This document shows positions 26,173 to 34,426 of a DNA stretch of 64,000 bases, in pieces. Made by a program: the position numbers and the translations under genes. The notes under the pieces are model-generated. The model was not told the origin of the DNA and searched no databases. It saw nothing but the letters and a program-made list of their open reading frames with translations. Every line of letters starts with the position of its first letter. The first letter of the stretch is position 1. Origin of the DNA: an uncultured Acidobacteriaceae bacterium (GTDB taxonomy: Bacteria > Acidobacteriota > Terriglobia > Terriglobales > Acidobacteriaceae); contig CALFMO010000064.1 of assembly GCA_937879855.1 (NCBI GenBank), positions 1 to 64,000 on the forward strand. The letters are read 5' to 3'.

Positions 26173-27378
26173 TCAGTTCCCTTCGTGCAGTTTAGAAATC
26201 AGCAGCAACGCCAAATCCTCCCCGGTCGGAGCTCCACAAGTCGCGCTGGTTTGCCGCTCAATCTCGAACACTAGTTCCATGGCCTGTTCCACCAGGTCTG
26301 GATTTCGTCGGAGTTGTTGCTCGGAGATTTGCGGCTTCAGCTTAGCCCAGCTGTCAGCCAGACTCGGTTGCGACGACGCAGACGCGGCGGCAGCCTTCGG
26401 CGTAGCACAGGAACTCAGACGCGTTCCCGCGGTCGCAAAAGCCTCGACCACGATCTTGTCGCGCTCGTTCACCGGGATCTGCCGCCGGAATGGATCCATT
26501 CGTAACACCAGCTGCGTCGTCTTCAGCCGCTCCTCGCTGTCAGTGTCGTTGGGATTGAGGGCCATCGCGGTCTGCAGGTAGTGCTCCGCCACCGCATAAC
26601 GTCCCAGCTGAAACGCCGCCCAGCCTGCACCGGCCAGTGCCGCTTCGTCGTGACGGTTGGTCCGCAAGCTGATGCGGTACGCCGCCAGTGCATGTTCATA
26701 GTCCTGCGCGCGCAGAAAAAGGGCGCCGGCGCGCTTTTGCTGCGCCGGATCTTCTCCCAGATTTTCCTGCAGCGCCATCAACTCGGCCTGCGCCGGCGCC
26801 TGGGCGTTGATCCGCAGCAAGTATTCGATCAACTCAAATCGCGTCTCGCGCCGTTGTGCTTCCTGATCCCCGGGCCACACCGCATAAATCGCATTGTGGT
26901 AGTAGCGTTGCGCCTGGTCCCTTTGTCCTCTTTGCGCGGCGATGCGCGCCAGTTCCAGATTCACCAGGCCATTTTCCGGTTGCCGTTCCCACAGGTTCAC
27001 CAGGTAGGAATACGCCTCAGCGGTTCGCCCCCGCCCAATCAAAGCCTCTGCGAGATTAAGCTGATAATCGTAGTTGTCGCGCGAGTAGAGCAGCGCCGAG
27101 CGGAAATCGGCGACCGCCCCGTCATAACGCTGCGCGTTCAGGTCCGCCACTCCGCGGGAGAACCAGCGGTCACCAAGGGCTTCCCGCTGCGCATGATATC
27201 CACGCGATAACCCCGCGACGCCCAGGAAAAAAATTACTCCCACAAGCGCCAACAAAGCCAGCATCACGGGTTGTTGTTTGACATAAAGACGCAGATCGAA
27301 CTGCCCCTCAACACCCGTCTTGTTTTCGTGCTCTGCGACCATCAATTGATAATGCGGAAACCTGGACTTGAATTGCAA
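26173..27378 (-). CDS. Membrane-anchored TPR-repeat protein
   Basis: This 401-residue protein has one membrane helix (PVMLALLALVGVIFFLGVAG, about 34-53) followed by tetratricopeptide repeats (WFSRGVADLNAQRYDGAVAD, NLEYALIGRG-type units, AGWAAFQLGRYAVAEHYLQT). The C-terminal 90 residues are not repeat-like. TPR proteins act as scaffolds. It directly precedes the ClC gene with a two-base gap, so the two are almost certainly translated from one message and may function together. Confidence 0.82.
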   Translation of the reverse strand: MQFKSRFPHYQLMVAEHENKTGVEGQFDLRLYVKQQPVMLALLALVGVIFFLGVAGLSRGYHAQREALGDRWFSRGVADLNAQRYDGAVADFRSALLYSRDNYDYQLNLAEALIGRGRTAEAYSYLVNLWERQPENGLVNLELARIAAQRGQRDQAQRYYHNAIYAVWPGDQEAQRRETRFELIEYLLRINAQAPAQAELMALQENLGEDPAQQKRAGALFLRAQDYEHALAAYRISLRTNRHDEAALAGAGWAAFQLGRYAVAEHYLQTAMALNPNDTDSEERLKTTQLVLRMDPFRRQIPVNERDKIVVEAFATAGTRLSSCATPKAAAASASSQPSLADSWAKLKPQISEQQLRRNPDLVEQAMELVFEIERQTSATCGAPTGEDLALLLISKLHEGN

Positions 27379-27435
27379 TCCCGCCCGACGAGAGAGAAAG
27401 CAAGGCGGCCCAACCTGCAGGCCGCCCTGCTCCTT

Positions 27436-28161
27436 CTAGCGAGCCATTGCGAAATGATCGACGCGGTTCTGCTGCCAGCACGAATCGTTGTCTTGCGAGC
27501 AGAACGGTTTTTCTTTTCCATAGCTGATCGTCTTGATGCGATCTTCCGAAATCCCCTGCTGCAGAAGCGCTCTCTTCAACGATTCCGCACGGTTGGTTCC
27601 CAACGCAAGGTTGTATTCCTCCGAGCCCCGGTCATCGCAATGTCCTTCGACAACAACGTTGATTGACGGATGCTGCAACAGAAATGCTGCGTCGCCTTGC
27701 GCGGTCGAAGCCTGGTCCGATCGAATATCGGACTTGTCGTAGTCGAACCACACGTCTTTCACATTCTTGGCGAACAGGTCTTCCTCTGCCGGCGATGGAA
27801 CCGCTGCGGCAACCCTGCCGTTCACCGTCACCCGAGCCGATGCGTCCCGGTGCCCTCCAGGTCCAGTGGCGACGAGTGTGTAAGTAGTCGACCGGCTGGG
27901 CGTCACCGTCCTCGAGCCAGATGGTAGCAGCGTCCCCAAGCCGTCAATGGTAGCTTCCGTCGCGTTGTCGGTTTGCCACGTCAGCACCGTGCTCTCGCCT
28001 TTCTGAATCACTGCTGGATTTGCTGCCAGTGTCGCGGTTGGCGCGACCGGCGGTGGTGGGGGCGGTGGTGTCGCTTGCGCTGCCTTCTTGTTGCAGCCGG
28101 AAAATGACAGCGCCCCCGCAAGAATGACAATTAGCGTAAATGGCTTCGATGTTGCATGCAT
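27436..28161 (-). CDS. OmpA/Pal-type peptidoglycan-associated lipoprotein
   Basis: The ATG at 28161 gives a lipoprotein signal (MHATSKPFTLIVILAGALSF, then SGC as lipobox). A proline-rich linker, an Ig-like domain (about 45-125) and a C-terminal OmpA domain follow. The OmpA domain has VWFDYDKSDIR, VVVEGHCDDRGSEEYNLALG and NRAESLKRALLQQGI, with the conserved Asp and Arg that bind diaminopimelate. It probably links the outer membrane to peptidoglycan. An added Ig-like domain between lipid anchor and OmpA domain is seen in several Acidobacteriota proteins. Confidence 0.88.
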   Translation of the reverse strand: MHATSKPFTLIVILAGALSFSGCNKKAAQATPPPPPPPVAPTATLAANPAVIQKGESTVLTWQTDNATEATIDGLGTLLPSGSRTVTPSRSTTYTLVATGPGGHRDASARVTVNGRVAAAVPSPAEEDLFAKNVKDVWFDYDKSDIRSDQASTAQGDAAFLLQHPSINVVVEGHCDDRGSEEYNLALGTNRAESLKRALLQQGISEDRIKTISYGKEKPFCSQDNDSCWQQNRVDHFAMAR

Positions 28162-28314
28162 CACTCGAATCCTCCTTATCACGAAAATAGAGTTAAGTCT
28201 GAAATGGCGGAAAGACTTCCTCAAACGTCGCAGCCATAGGAGAAACGCCCGCCCGAGCGAAAGCTCTTCGCAACTGCGACACAAATTGACAGAGATTGGA
28301 ACGACAGAAAGGAA

Positions 28315-28626
28315 TCAGCAGCGCAAGGTAGGATTGATTCCGGCGGCCAAACTATTCGCCGCAATTTCTGCACCGGGAAGTGCCGTCCATCGCAACGAGA
28401 ACGAAAATGGCGCCAGGCACGCGAAACTCAGACAGCTCCGAACAACGCCCAGGCCGGCCCTGACAATCGCCGTGCGCAGGCCAACCGCCGCCCTGACAGA
28501 AAGCAATGCTGTCACTGGACCGTGTACCACCGAATACGGTCCCTGCGTCGCCGGGAAAAGGAAAATCGCCAGCACGCTGATCACAGCGATTCCAGCCAGC
28601 GTTCCTGCGATTCGGCCAGAGCTCAT
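28315..28626 (-). CDS. Small membrane or exported hypothetical protein
   Basis: This 103-residue protein begins MSSGRIAGTLAGIAVISVLA, a single hydrophobic segment, and has a conserved-looking stretch GPYSVVHGPVTAL near residues 29-41. The rest is alanine- and serine-rich with several cysteines. No family is assigned. There is no strong ribosome-binding site. It lies between the OmpA-type gene and the second ClC gene, all on the minus strand. A real gene is likely but not proven. Confidence 0.55.
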   Translation of the reverse strand: MSSGRIAGTLAGIAVISVLAIFLFPATQGPYSVVHGPVTALLSVRAAVGLRTAIVRAGLGVVRSCLSFACLAPFSFSLRWTALPGAEIAANSLAAGINPTLRC

Positions 28627-28687
28627 GAACGTAAATTATACCGTGGGCATGCGCATTTTCCAGCGCATGATCGCGCCCGCCCAAAGG

Positions 28688-28763
28688 TAACGAACGACCA
28701 CCGACTAACGACCAGCGACTAACGACCAATCGGAGAACGACCAACAACTAACGACGAACGACT
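28688..28763. repeat. Heptamer array of AACGACC/AACGACT type at the ClC stop
   Basis: About ten units of seven bases (AACGACC, ACCGACT, AACGACC, AGCGACT, AACGACC and so on) with one interruption near 28732. The stop codon of the ClC gene (28750-28748) and its last codons (Val-Val-Arg-Arg) lie within the array. Confidence 0.75.
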
Positions 28764-30595
28764 CTTATCCACCCCGGCTCCCGCACATGCTCATCGTGGA
28801 AGCGCAGCAATCGCGCCGCCAGAATCGAAGCCCGTCCCAGGTATCCCACCACTTTGCTCTCGTCCCCGCGCTCCACCACCGGCAGCCGTCCAATGTCATA
28901 GCGCAACAGTTTCGCTGCGGCCTCCGACACCAGTTCGTCGGGATACGTCACCACCAGCTTAGTGCTGCCCGCCTCCTGCACCGTTGCCAGGCCGGAAGGC
29001 TCTTTATCCAGCGCTCGCAAAATGTCGCCTCGCGTAATAATGCCCGCGAGTTTTCCGGCCTGATCCAGAATCAGCAGAGCTTGATGCCGCGCCACCGCCG
29101 GATCATGTTGCGCAATCCGCGCCGCCAGTGCTCCCACCTTGGTATCGATTGCGATCACGGGCGGCTCTTTCTCCATCGTCTCGCGAACTGTGGCCTGCGT
29201 CAGCGCGTCTGCTTCGTAATCCTGATGCACGCGCAATCCACGTCGCGCCAGTTTCTCGGTCATGATCGAACTCGTGGGCATCAGTAGCATCGCAATCCCG
29301 TCCGCGATCACTGCGACCAGCATCAGCGGCAGCACCGAGTTGTAATCTCGCGTTATCTCAAACGCGAAAATGATGAACGAGAAAGTTGCCCGCGACGCTG
29401 CCCCAAACACCGCGCCCATCGCCACCAGCGCAAATGCTCCCGGTGAAAGATGTGCGCCTGGGAAGATGTGATTCCCCGCTACGGCAAACAGCCCTCCCAT
29501 CGCCGCGCTCCACATGAACGTCGGCGCCAGCAAGCCGCCCGACGTCCCCGATCCCAGCGAAATCACCAGCACGGCAAACTTTGCAATCATCACGATTAGC
29601 AGCAGTTTCCACACCAGTTGGCCATTCAGAATGTCGCCGATTGTGTCGTATCCCACGCCAAACACGCGCGGCACAAAGAAACCGATGACGCCCAGCGCCA
29701 GCGCACCTATCGCCGGCCACCACAACTCGTCTACCGGAAGTTTCTCGAACAGATCTTCCACCCAATAAAGTGCCTTGCTCAGCACCACCGCCGCCACTCC
29801 GCATAGTGGCCCCAGCACCAGGTAAAAGGGCAGGGCGCGTGGAATCCCAAAGTCCATTTCCCCCACTTGAAACATCGGTCCTGGCCCCAGCAGTTGCATG
29901 TGCACCGCAGTCGCCAGCGTGCTCGCAACGACCAGCGGGATAAACGACCGCGACTTGAACTCAAACAGCAGCAATTCAATCGCGACAATCACCCCGGCGA
30001 TCGGTGTATTAAATGTCGCCGACATTCCCGCTGCCGCTCCGCACGCCAGCAGTACCTTGCGTTCGACCGCCGTCGTGTGCAGCACTTGCCCGACCAGCGA
30101 CCCGATTGCTCCGCCCGTTTGAATGATCGGACCTTCCGCGCCAAACGGCCCGCCCGTGCCGATTGCAATCGCTGCCGAAATCGGCTTCAGAAGCGCAACC
30201 TTGGGCTCGATCCGGCTGCGGTTGGTCAACACCGCTTCCATCGCTTCCGGAATCCCATGCCCCTTGATCTTCGACGACCCGTACTTGGCCATCACTCCGA
30301 CAATCAGGCCTCCAATCACCGGAACCAGAATTACCCACGGTCCCAGATGGTGCGATCCCACACTCCTGAAGGTTGCCGACCATTGATGAAAGAAGAAGAG
30401 ATTGGTAAACAGCCCGATCAGCTTGTAAAGCGCGTACGCCACCAAGCCCGCGATCAACCCAATCGCCGCCGCCAGAAACGAAACCATCACAATTCGAAAT
30501 TGTGCCGGTTGAGAATCTACGATGGCCCGCGTCGTGAGTCCGGCGCCGAGTACGGTGCGATCCTTGGTGACCATGGGCTGTCCGTCATTGCTCAT
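28748..30595 (-). CDS. ClC-family chloride channel/antiporter with CBS pair
   Basis: This 615-residue protein has a ClC core with KGHGIPEAMEAVLTN (the selectivity serine of GSGIP replaced by histidine), GGPFGAEGPIIQTGGAIG (gating glutamate kept) and GGLLAPTFMWSAAMGG. A CBS pair spans about residues 475-600. It differs strongly from the other ClC gene 2.6 kb away and is not a recent duplicate. The gene starts 52 bases after the marR stop on the same strand, suggesting an operon under MarR control. The last residues are encoded by a repeat array. Confidence 0.9.
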   Translation of the reverse strand: MSNDGQPMVTKDRTVLGAGLTTRAIVDSQPAQFRIVMVSFLAAAIGLIAGLVAYALYKLIGLFTNLFFFHQWSATFRSVGSHHLGPWVILVPVIGGLIVGVMAKYGSSKIKGHGIPEAMEAVLTNRSRIEPKVALLKPISAAIAIGTGGPFGAEGPIIQTGGAIGSLVGQVLHTTAVERKVLLACGAAAGMSATFNTPIAGVIVAIELLLFEFKSRSFIPLVVASTLATAVHMQLLGPGPMFQVGEMDFGIPRALPFYLVLGPLCGVAAVVLSKALYWVEDLFEKLPVDELWWPAIGALALGVIGFFVPRVFGVGYDTIGDILNGQLVWKLLLIVMIAKFAVLVISLGSGTSGGLLAPTFMWSAAMGGLFAVAGNHIFPGAHLSPGAFALVAMGAVFGAASRATFSFIIFAFEITRDYNSVLPLMLVAVIADGIAMLLMPTSSIMTEKLARRGLRVHQDYEADALTQATVRETMEKEPPVIAIDTKVGALAARIAQHDPAVARHQALLILDQAGKLAGIITRGDILRALDKEPSGLATVQEAGSTKLVVTYPDELVSEAAAKLLRYDIGRLPVVERGDESKVVGYLGRASILAARLLRFHDEHVREPGWIRVVRR

Positions 30596-30647
30596 GAATA
30601 AGTAGTTCTCTTTCTTAGAAGCTTTGCCACTAGCATCTTGACCGATA

Positions 30648-31109
30648 TCAGGCTGATGTTCTCAGATGGCTTGCGGAGGATCGTCTCGGACTGGCTTTTT
30701 CTGCTTGCATCACTTTTCGCAGCGCTGCTACTAGTCCGGGTGCCGCGCTCCGCAACTCCTCGTGATGATGCAGCGCCAATTCTCCCAGCACGCGCTCGCC
30801 TTTTGGGGTGAGTGTCAACAACACCTCGCGCTTGTCATCCTGCGCCCGCTCCCGCCGGACGTACCCTCCCGCTCCTAGGCGGTTCACCAGTTCCACCGCG
30901 CTGTGATGCTGAATGTGCATCCGGTTGGCCAGTTCCCGGATGCGCGGCCGCACTCCCTCCGGCATCCCCTTGATCACCAGCATTAATTGGTACTGGCCGG
31001 GCTCCATCCCCGCCGCCCGCACAGCGCGCTCGCTGAACCGCAAAAACTTGCGAATCTGGTGCCGGAACTCAGCCAGCGCCCGGTAATCCGACATCGTGAG
31101 CTTGCTCAT
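30648..31109 (-). CDS. MarR family transcriptional regulator
   Basis: This 153-residue protein has the MarR winged-helix fold: recognition region RIRELANRMHIQHHSAVELV and wing RLGAGGYVRRERAQDDKREV, with dimer helices at both ends. The ATG at 31109 (MSKLTMSDYRALAEF) is chosen; a TTG at 31139 would place the start inside the first upstream palindrome. MarR proteins usually repress their own operon and release DNA on binding a ligand. The ClC gene follows, and two palindromes lie just upstream, so autoregulation of a marR-clc unit is inferred. Confidence 0.9.
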   Translation of the reverse strand: MSKLTMSDYRALAEFRHQIRKFLRFSERAVRAAGMEPGQYQLMLVIKGMPEGVRPRIRELANRMHIQHHSAVELVNRLGAGGYVRRERAQDDKREVLLTLTPKGERVLGELALHHHEELRSAAPGLVAALRKVMQAEKASPRRSSASHLRTSA

Positions 31110-31119
31110 CCTGCGATTG

Positions 31120-31134
31120 TATCGTGTCGCGATA
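31120..31134. promoter_or_regulatory. Palindrome TATCG-TGTCG-CGATA, candidate MarR operator
   Basis: A perfect 5-bp inverted repeat with a 5-base centre, 10 bases upstream of the marR ATG. Its core matches the longer palindrome at 31147-31165. Being next to the start codon it would block transcription or ribosome access if occupied. Confidence 0.6.
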
Positions 31135-31146
31135 GTCAAATTATAT

Positions 31147-31165
31147 TATATCGTGAACCGATATA
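31147..31165. promoter_or_regulatory. Palindrome TATATCG-TGAAC-CGATATA, candidate MarR operator
   Basis: A perfect 7-bp inverted repeat with the same 5-base spacing as the site at 31120-31134. The two centres are 29 bases apart. A direct repeat TATATAAGTT (31162-31171 and 31181-31190) lies alongside and may include promoter elements. Size and position fit a MarR-family operator. Confidence 0.65.
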
Positions 31166-31386
31166 TAAGTTAGAGGCGCTTATATAAGTTACCAACAGGC
31201 GCATATGAACGAATGCAAATAGCAATGTCATCCCGACCGCAGCGTGCCGACCAAAGGGAGGCAAGCGGAGTGGAGGGACCTTGCGTTCCTCTGATCGCCC
31301 CCAGCCGAAGCATGCACCCTATCCTCTCTCCCGGCCATCCATGTAGAATCCTTAGTCCATAATTCGCCGCCACCACAGGAGACCCT

Positions 31387-32733
31387 TTGATCCCGCGCTA
31401 TACCCGCCCCGAGATGGCCCGCATCTGGAGCGACGAAAACCGCTTCCGCACCTGGCTGGCCGTCGAAGTCGCCGCCACCGAGACCCTCGCCGAGGCCGGC
31501 CTCGTGCCCAAGGACGCCGCTCGCGCCATCCGCGAACGCGCCGATTTTCGCGTCGAACGCATCCACGAGATCGAAGCCGAGGTCCGCCACGACGTTATCG
31601 CCTTCACCACCGCCGTCGCCGAGATCGTCGGCCCACATGCTCGCTGGTTCCATTACGGCCTCACCTCCAACGATGTCGTCGACACTGCGCAGGCCCTGCT
31701 CATCCGCCAGGCCTCGCAAGTCATCGCGCAGGATCTCGAGCGCCTCACCGAAGTCCTCGAGCGCCGTGCCTGGGAATTCAAAGACACGCCGATGATCGGC
31801 CGCACGCACGGCATCCACGCCGAGCCCATCACCTTCGGCTTCAAGATTGCCAACTGGTATTCCGAAACGCAGCGCAACATCGCGCGCTTCATGGCCGCCG
31901 CCGAGGACATGCGCGTCGGCAAGTTCTCAGGTGCGGTCGGCGTCTTCGCCCACCTCACGCCCGAACTCGAAGAGAAAATCTGCGCGCGTCTGGGATTGAA
32001 AGCCGCAGCCGTTTCCTCACAGGTGATTCAGCGCGATCGTCACGCACACTATCTCGCGACACTCGCCGTCATCGTGTCCACGTTGGATAAGGTCGCCACT
32101 GAAGTCCGCCACCTGCAGCGGACCGAAGTGCGTGAGGCGGAAGAATATTTCAGCGAAAAGCAAAAGGGATCGTCCGCCATGCCGCACAAGCGCAATCCCG
32201 TGACCGCCGAGCAGATCAGCGGCCTGGCGCGCGTGGTGCGCAGCAATGCCCAAGCTGGATTCGAGAATGTTGCCTTGTGGCACGAGCGCGACATCTCGCA
32301 CTCATCAGCCGAGCGCGTGATCCTGCCTGACTCGACCACGCTCGTCGACTATCTCCTGACCAAGACCGCCAATCTCATCGACACCATGTTCGTCTACCCC
32401 GACCGCATGCGCGCCAACCTGGAAAGCACGCGCGGCCTCATCTTCAGCGGACAGTTGCTGCTCGACCTGGTCGAGCACGGCGTAAGCCGCGAGGACGCGT
32501 ATCGCCTCGTTCAATCCCACGCCATGCGCGCCTGGAAAGAGAATCTAGACTTCCACCAGCTAGTCCTCGCCGACAAAGAAATCATTGCACGCGTTCCGCG
32601 CCAGCAGATCGAATATGCCTTTGACTTGTCGCGCCAGCTAAAGAATGTCGATAAGATTTTCGCCCGCGTCTTCGGCAAGAAGAAGCAGCAGCCACGTAAG
32701 GCCGGCGCGAAGGCGCCGCGCAAGCGACGTTAG
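31387..32733 (+). CDS. purB: Adenylosuccinate lyase
   Basis: This 448-residue protein starts at a TTG preceded by AGGAGA. It has the fumarase/aspartase superfamily signature GSSAMPHKRNPVTAEQ, the TGTTHG-equivalent block MIGRTHGIHAEP and SNDVVDTAQALLI. PurB removes fumarate from SAICAR and adenylosuccinate, two steps of purine synthesis. The C-terminus has a lysine/arginine-rich tail. A divergent marR gene and a repeat fragment (about 31226-31290) lie upstream. Confidence 0.96.
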   Translation: MIPRYTRPEMARIWSDENRFRTWLAVEVAATETLAEAGLVPKDAARAIRERADFRVERIHEIEAEVRHDVIAFTTAVAEIVGPHARWFHYGLTSNDVVDTAQALLIRQASQVIAQDLERLTEVLERRAWEFKDTPMIGRTHGIHAEPITFGFKIANWYSETQRNIARFMAAAEDMRVGKFSGAVGVFAHLTPELEEKICARLGLKAAAVSSQVIQRDRHAHYLATLAVIVSTLDKVATEVRHLQRTEVREAEEYFSEKQKGSSAMPHKRNPVTAEQISGLARVVRSNAQAGFENVALWHERDISHSSAERVILPDSTTLVDYLLTKTANLIDTMFVYPDRMRANLESTRGLIFSGQLLLDLVEHGVSREDAYRLVQSHAMRAWKENLDFHQLVLADKEIIARVPRQQIEYAFDLSRQLKNVDKIFARVFGKKKQQPRKAGAKAPRKRR

Positions 32734-32755
32734 AATGGGACGGGGATTTTGGGCG

Positions 32756-32777
32756 AAATGTTCCTTGAGGAACATTT
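32756..32777. terminator. Hairpin AAATGTTCC-TTGA-GGAACATTT between convergent genes
   Basis: A perfect 9-bp inverted repeat with a 4-base loop lies 23 bases after the purB stop. purB and mutY converge here, so it could act in both directions. The T run is weak, so a protein-binding site is an alternative. Confidence 0.5.
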
Positions 32778-32865
32778 CTTGCACAGTATTGTACATACAC
32801 TTACGTATGATGTGGCTTCTTTTGTTGGGCTTACAAGAAGCAGAGCTCTACGCAGCTCACGTAGC

Positions 32866-32885
32866 GGCGGACGCATTCGTCCGCC
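32866..32885. repeat. Hairpin word GGCGGACG-CATT-CGTCCGCC
   Basis: A perfect 8-bp inverted repeat 14 bases downstream of the mutY stop, preceded by CTCTACGCAGCTCACGTAGC. It belongs to the same loose group of GC hairpins with CTACG words as 13190 and 57864. Confidence 0.6.
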
Positions 32886-32898
32886 TCGTGGAGGACGA

Positions 32899-34062
32899 TC
32901 AGGACCAGACAGCACCGTCAGCGGATGTGTGTTTTTTCCTGATCCCGAGGAGGCCCGCTTTTCGTAGAATCTTCCGTGCTAAGCCGGTAAGTGCGACGCG
33001 CGCCAGCCGATCCAAACCAAACCACTCCCCGCGCAGACCTGACTGCGCACTCATCCTCATGCGCCAGACCCGCACCCTGTAATCCGTCACCGTGATTGAA
33101 TGACGCACCGTAAACCACAACCGCGGATCACTTCCCGTCACCGTCCTGTCTCCCATCCTGTGACCCTTCTCTCTCATCTTGTCATTCCGAGCGAAGCGAC
33201 GAATCTGCTGTTCGTCTGCTCCCATCACCGGCCCGGCCAACTCCGGCAAGTCCCACATCCCCGCCATCAGTCGCGCGTCCCGAGGACGCTGCACAAGAAA
33301 CACTGCGCCGCCCTCGCGCCCGGCGTCCTGCCGGAAATCCAGGGCATAATGAATTTCCCGCTTCTTCTGCCGCGCCGTCTTGGCTGATCCCGCCATTTCC
33401 CCGCGCGTCGCACACATCTCCAGCACGGGACATGCCAGGCAAACCGGCCCCCGCGGCGTGCACAGCGTCGCTCCCAGTTCCATCATCGCCTGATTGAAAT
33501 CTCCCGGACGCTCCCGATCCAGCAACTCTTCAGCCGTGAGCCAAAAGTCTTGCCCCGCGAATCGCCGCCCGAAGAACCGCTGCAGCACCCGCTCCACGTT
33601 CCCATCCACCACGGCCACGGGCTCACCGAATGCAATGCTGGCAATGGCCGCCGCCGTATACCGGCCGATGCCCGGCAAATCCCGCAACTCACTCGCTGTC
33701 GCCGGAAACTTCCCGGCTCGCTGCCGCACCACCACCTTCGCCGCCGCATGCAGCATGCGCGCGCGCCGGTAATATCCAAGCCCGCTCCACGCAGCCAGCA
33801 CTGAAGCTTCGCGTGCCCGCGCCAGTTTTTCCACGGTTGGAAACCGCCGCAAAAATTCTTCGTAATGCGCAATGACCGCCGCCACCCGCGTCTGTTGCAG
33901 CATGATCTCTGACAGCCAGACGCGGTACGGATCGCGGCTTTCGCGCCAGGGCAGCGCACGCGCGTGCGCGTCGTACCACGACAGCAACCGCGAACGAAAC
34001 ATTTGCTTGCGCGCGCCGGTTCGAGATTTCACTTCCGCGGAATTCATTGCTAAAGCCCGCAT
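32899..34062 (-). CDS. mutY: A/G-specific adenine DNA glycosylase MutY
   Basis: MutY removes adenine mispaired with 8-oxoguanine. The protein has the catalytic Glu in SEIMLQQTRV, the helix-hairpin-helix and Asp region LPGIGRYTAAAIASIAFG ... AVVDGNVERV, and the iron-sulfur cluster cysteines CTPRGPVCLACPVLEMC. The C-terminal 8-oxoG recognition domain is present (LWDLPEL-like block and VRHSITVTDYRV). Between those two blocks lies about 30 residues partly encoded by interspersed repeat sequence (33178-33213). The ATG at 34062 is chosen; 34083 (GTG) and 34047 (ATG) are alternatives. Confidence 0.94.
   Translation of the reverse strand: MRALAMNSAEVKSRTGARKQMFRSRLLSWYDAHARALPWRESRDPYRVWLSEIMLQQTRVAAVIAHYEEFLRRFPTVEKLARAREASVLAAWSGLGYYRRARMLHAAAKVVVRQRAGKFPATASELRDLPGIGRYTAAAIASIAFGEPVAVVDGNVERVLQRFFGRRFAGQDFWLTAEELLDRERPGDFNQAMMELGATLCTPRGPVCLACPVLEMCATRGEMAGSAKTARQKKREIHYALDFRQDAGREGGAVFLVQRPRDARLMAGMWDLPELAGPVMGADEQQIRRFARNDKMREKGHRMGDRTVTGSDPRLWFTVRHSITVTDYRVRVWRMRMSAQSGLRGEWFGLDRLARVALTGLARKILRKAGLLGIRKKHTSADGAVWS
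33178..33213. repeat. TTGTCATTCCGAGCG-type element end inside mutY
   Basis: The sequence TTGTCATTCCGAGCGAAGCG followed by ACGAATCTGC is one end of the interspersed element seen at 61889-61993 and 43179-43338. Here it is read in frame as part of mutY. Confidence 0.7.
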
Positions 34063-34195
34063 TGTACCCCAGGAGGTAACCACCGAAATCGAATGTCCTC
34101 CATTGACCCCATCTCAAGAGCACGAAATAATAGTTGAGCCTGGCATCCGCAGCACCGCGTGGGCTCATTCACGCCGAATCATTGCGAGGAGCACT

Positions 34196-34426
34196 ATGTC
34201 CGACTTCAACCGCAAGGTGGAAGACGCGTCGGCGCGTGTCAGCAAGACCATAGGCAACGCCGCCGAACGTCTGGAGAAAGAGATTCCCGAATTCATCAAG
34301 TATCTGAACGACGAGGTGGTCCCGGCGGTGCGCACGCACTCCACCAAAGCCTTGCGAGTGGCTTCAAAAAAGCTTACCGAATTCGCCGACTACATGGAGC
34401 AGCAGCAGCAACACCCACCGAAATAA
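34196..34426 (+). CDS. Small helical hypothetical protein
   Basis: This 76-residue protein starts at an ATG with GAGGAG five bases upstream. It is predicted to be fully helical and charged (VSKTIGNAAERLEKEIPEFI, VPAVRTHSTKALRVASKKL) and ends in a glutamine run. No family is recognised. Its stop overlaps the rlpA start (TAATG), so translation is coupled and a role with RlpA in the cell wall is possible but unproven. Confidence 0.75.
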   Translation: MSDFNRKVEDASARVSKTIGNAAERLEKEIPEFIKYLNDEVVPAVRTHSTKALRVASKKLTEFADYMEQQQQHPPK

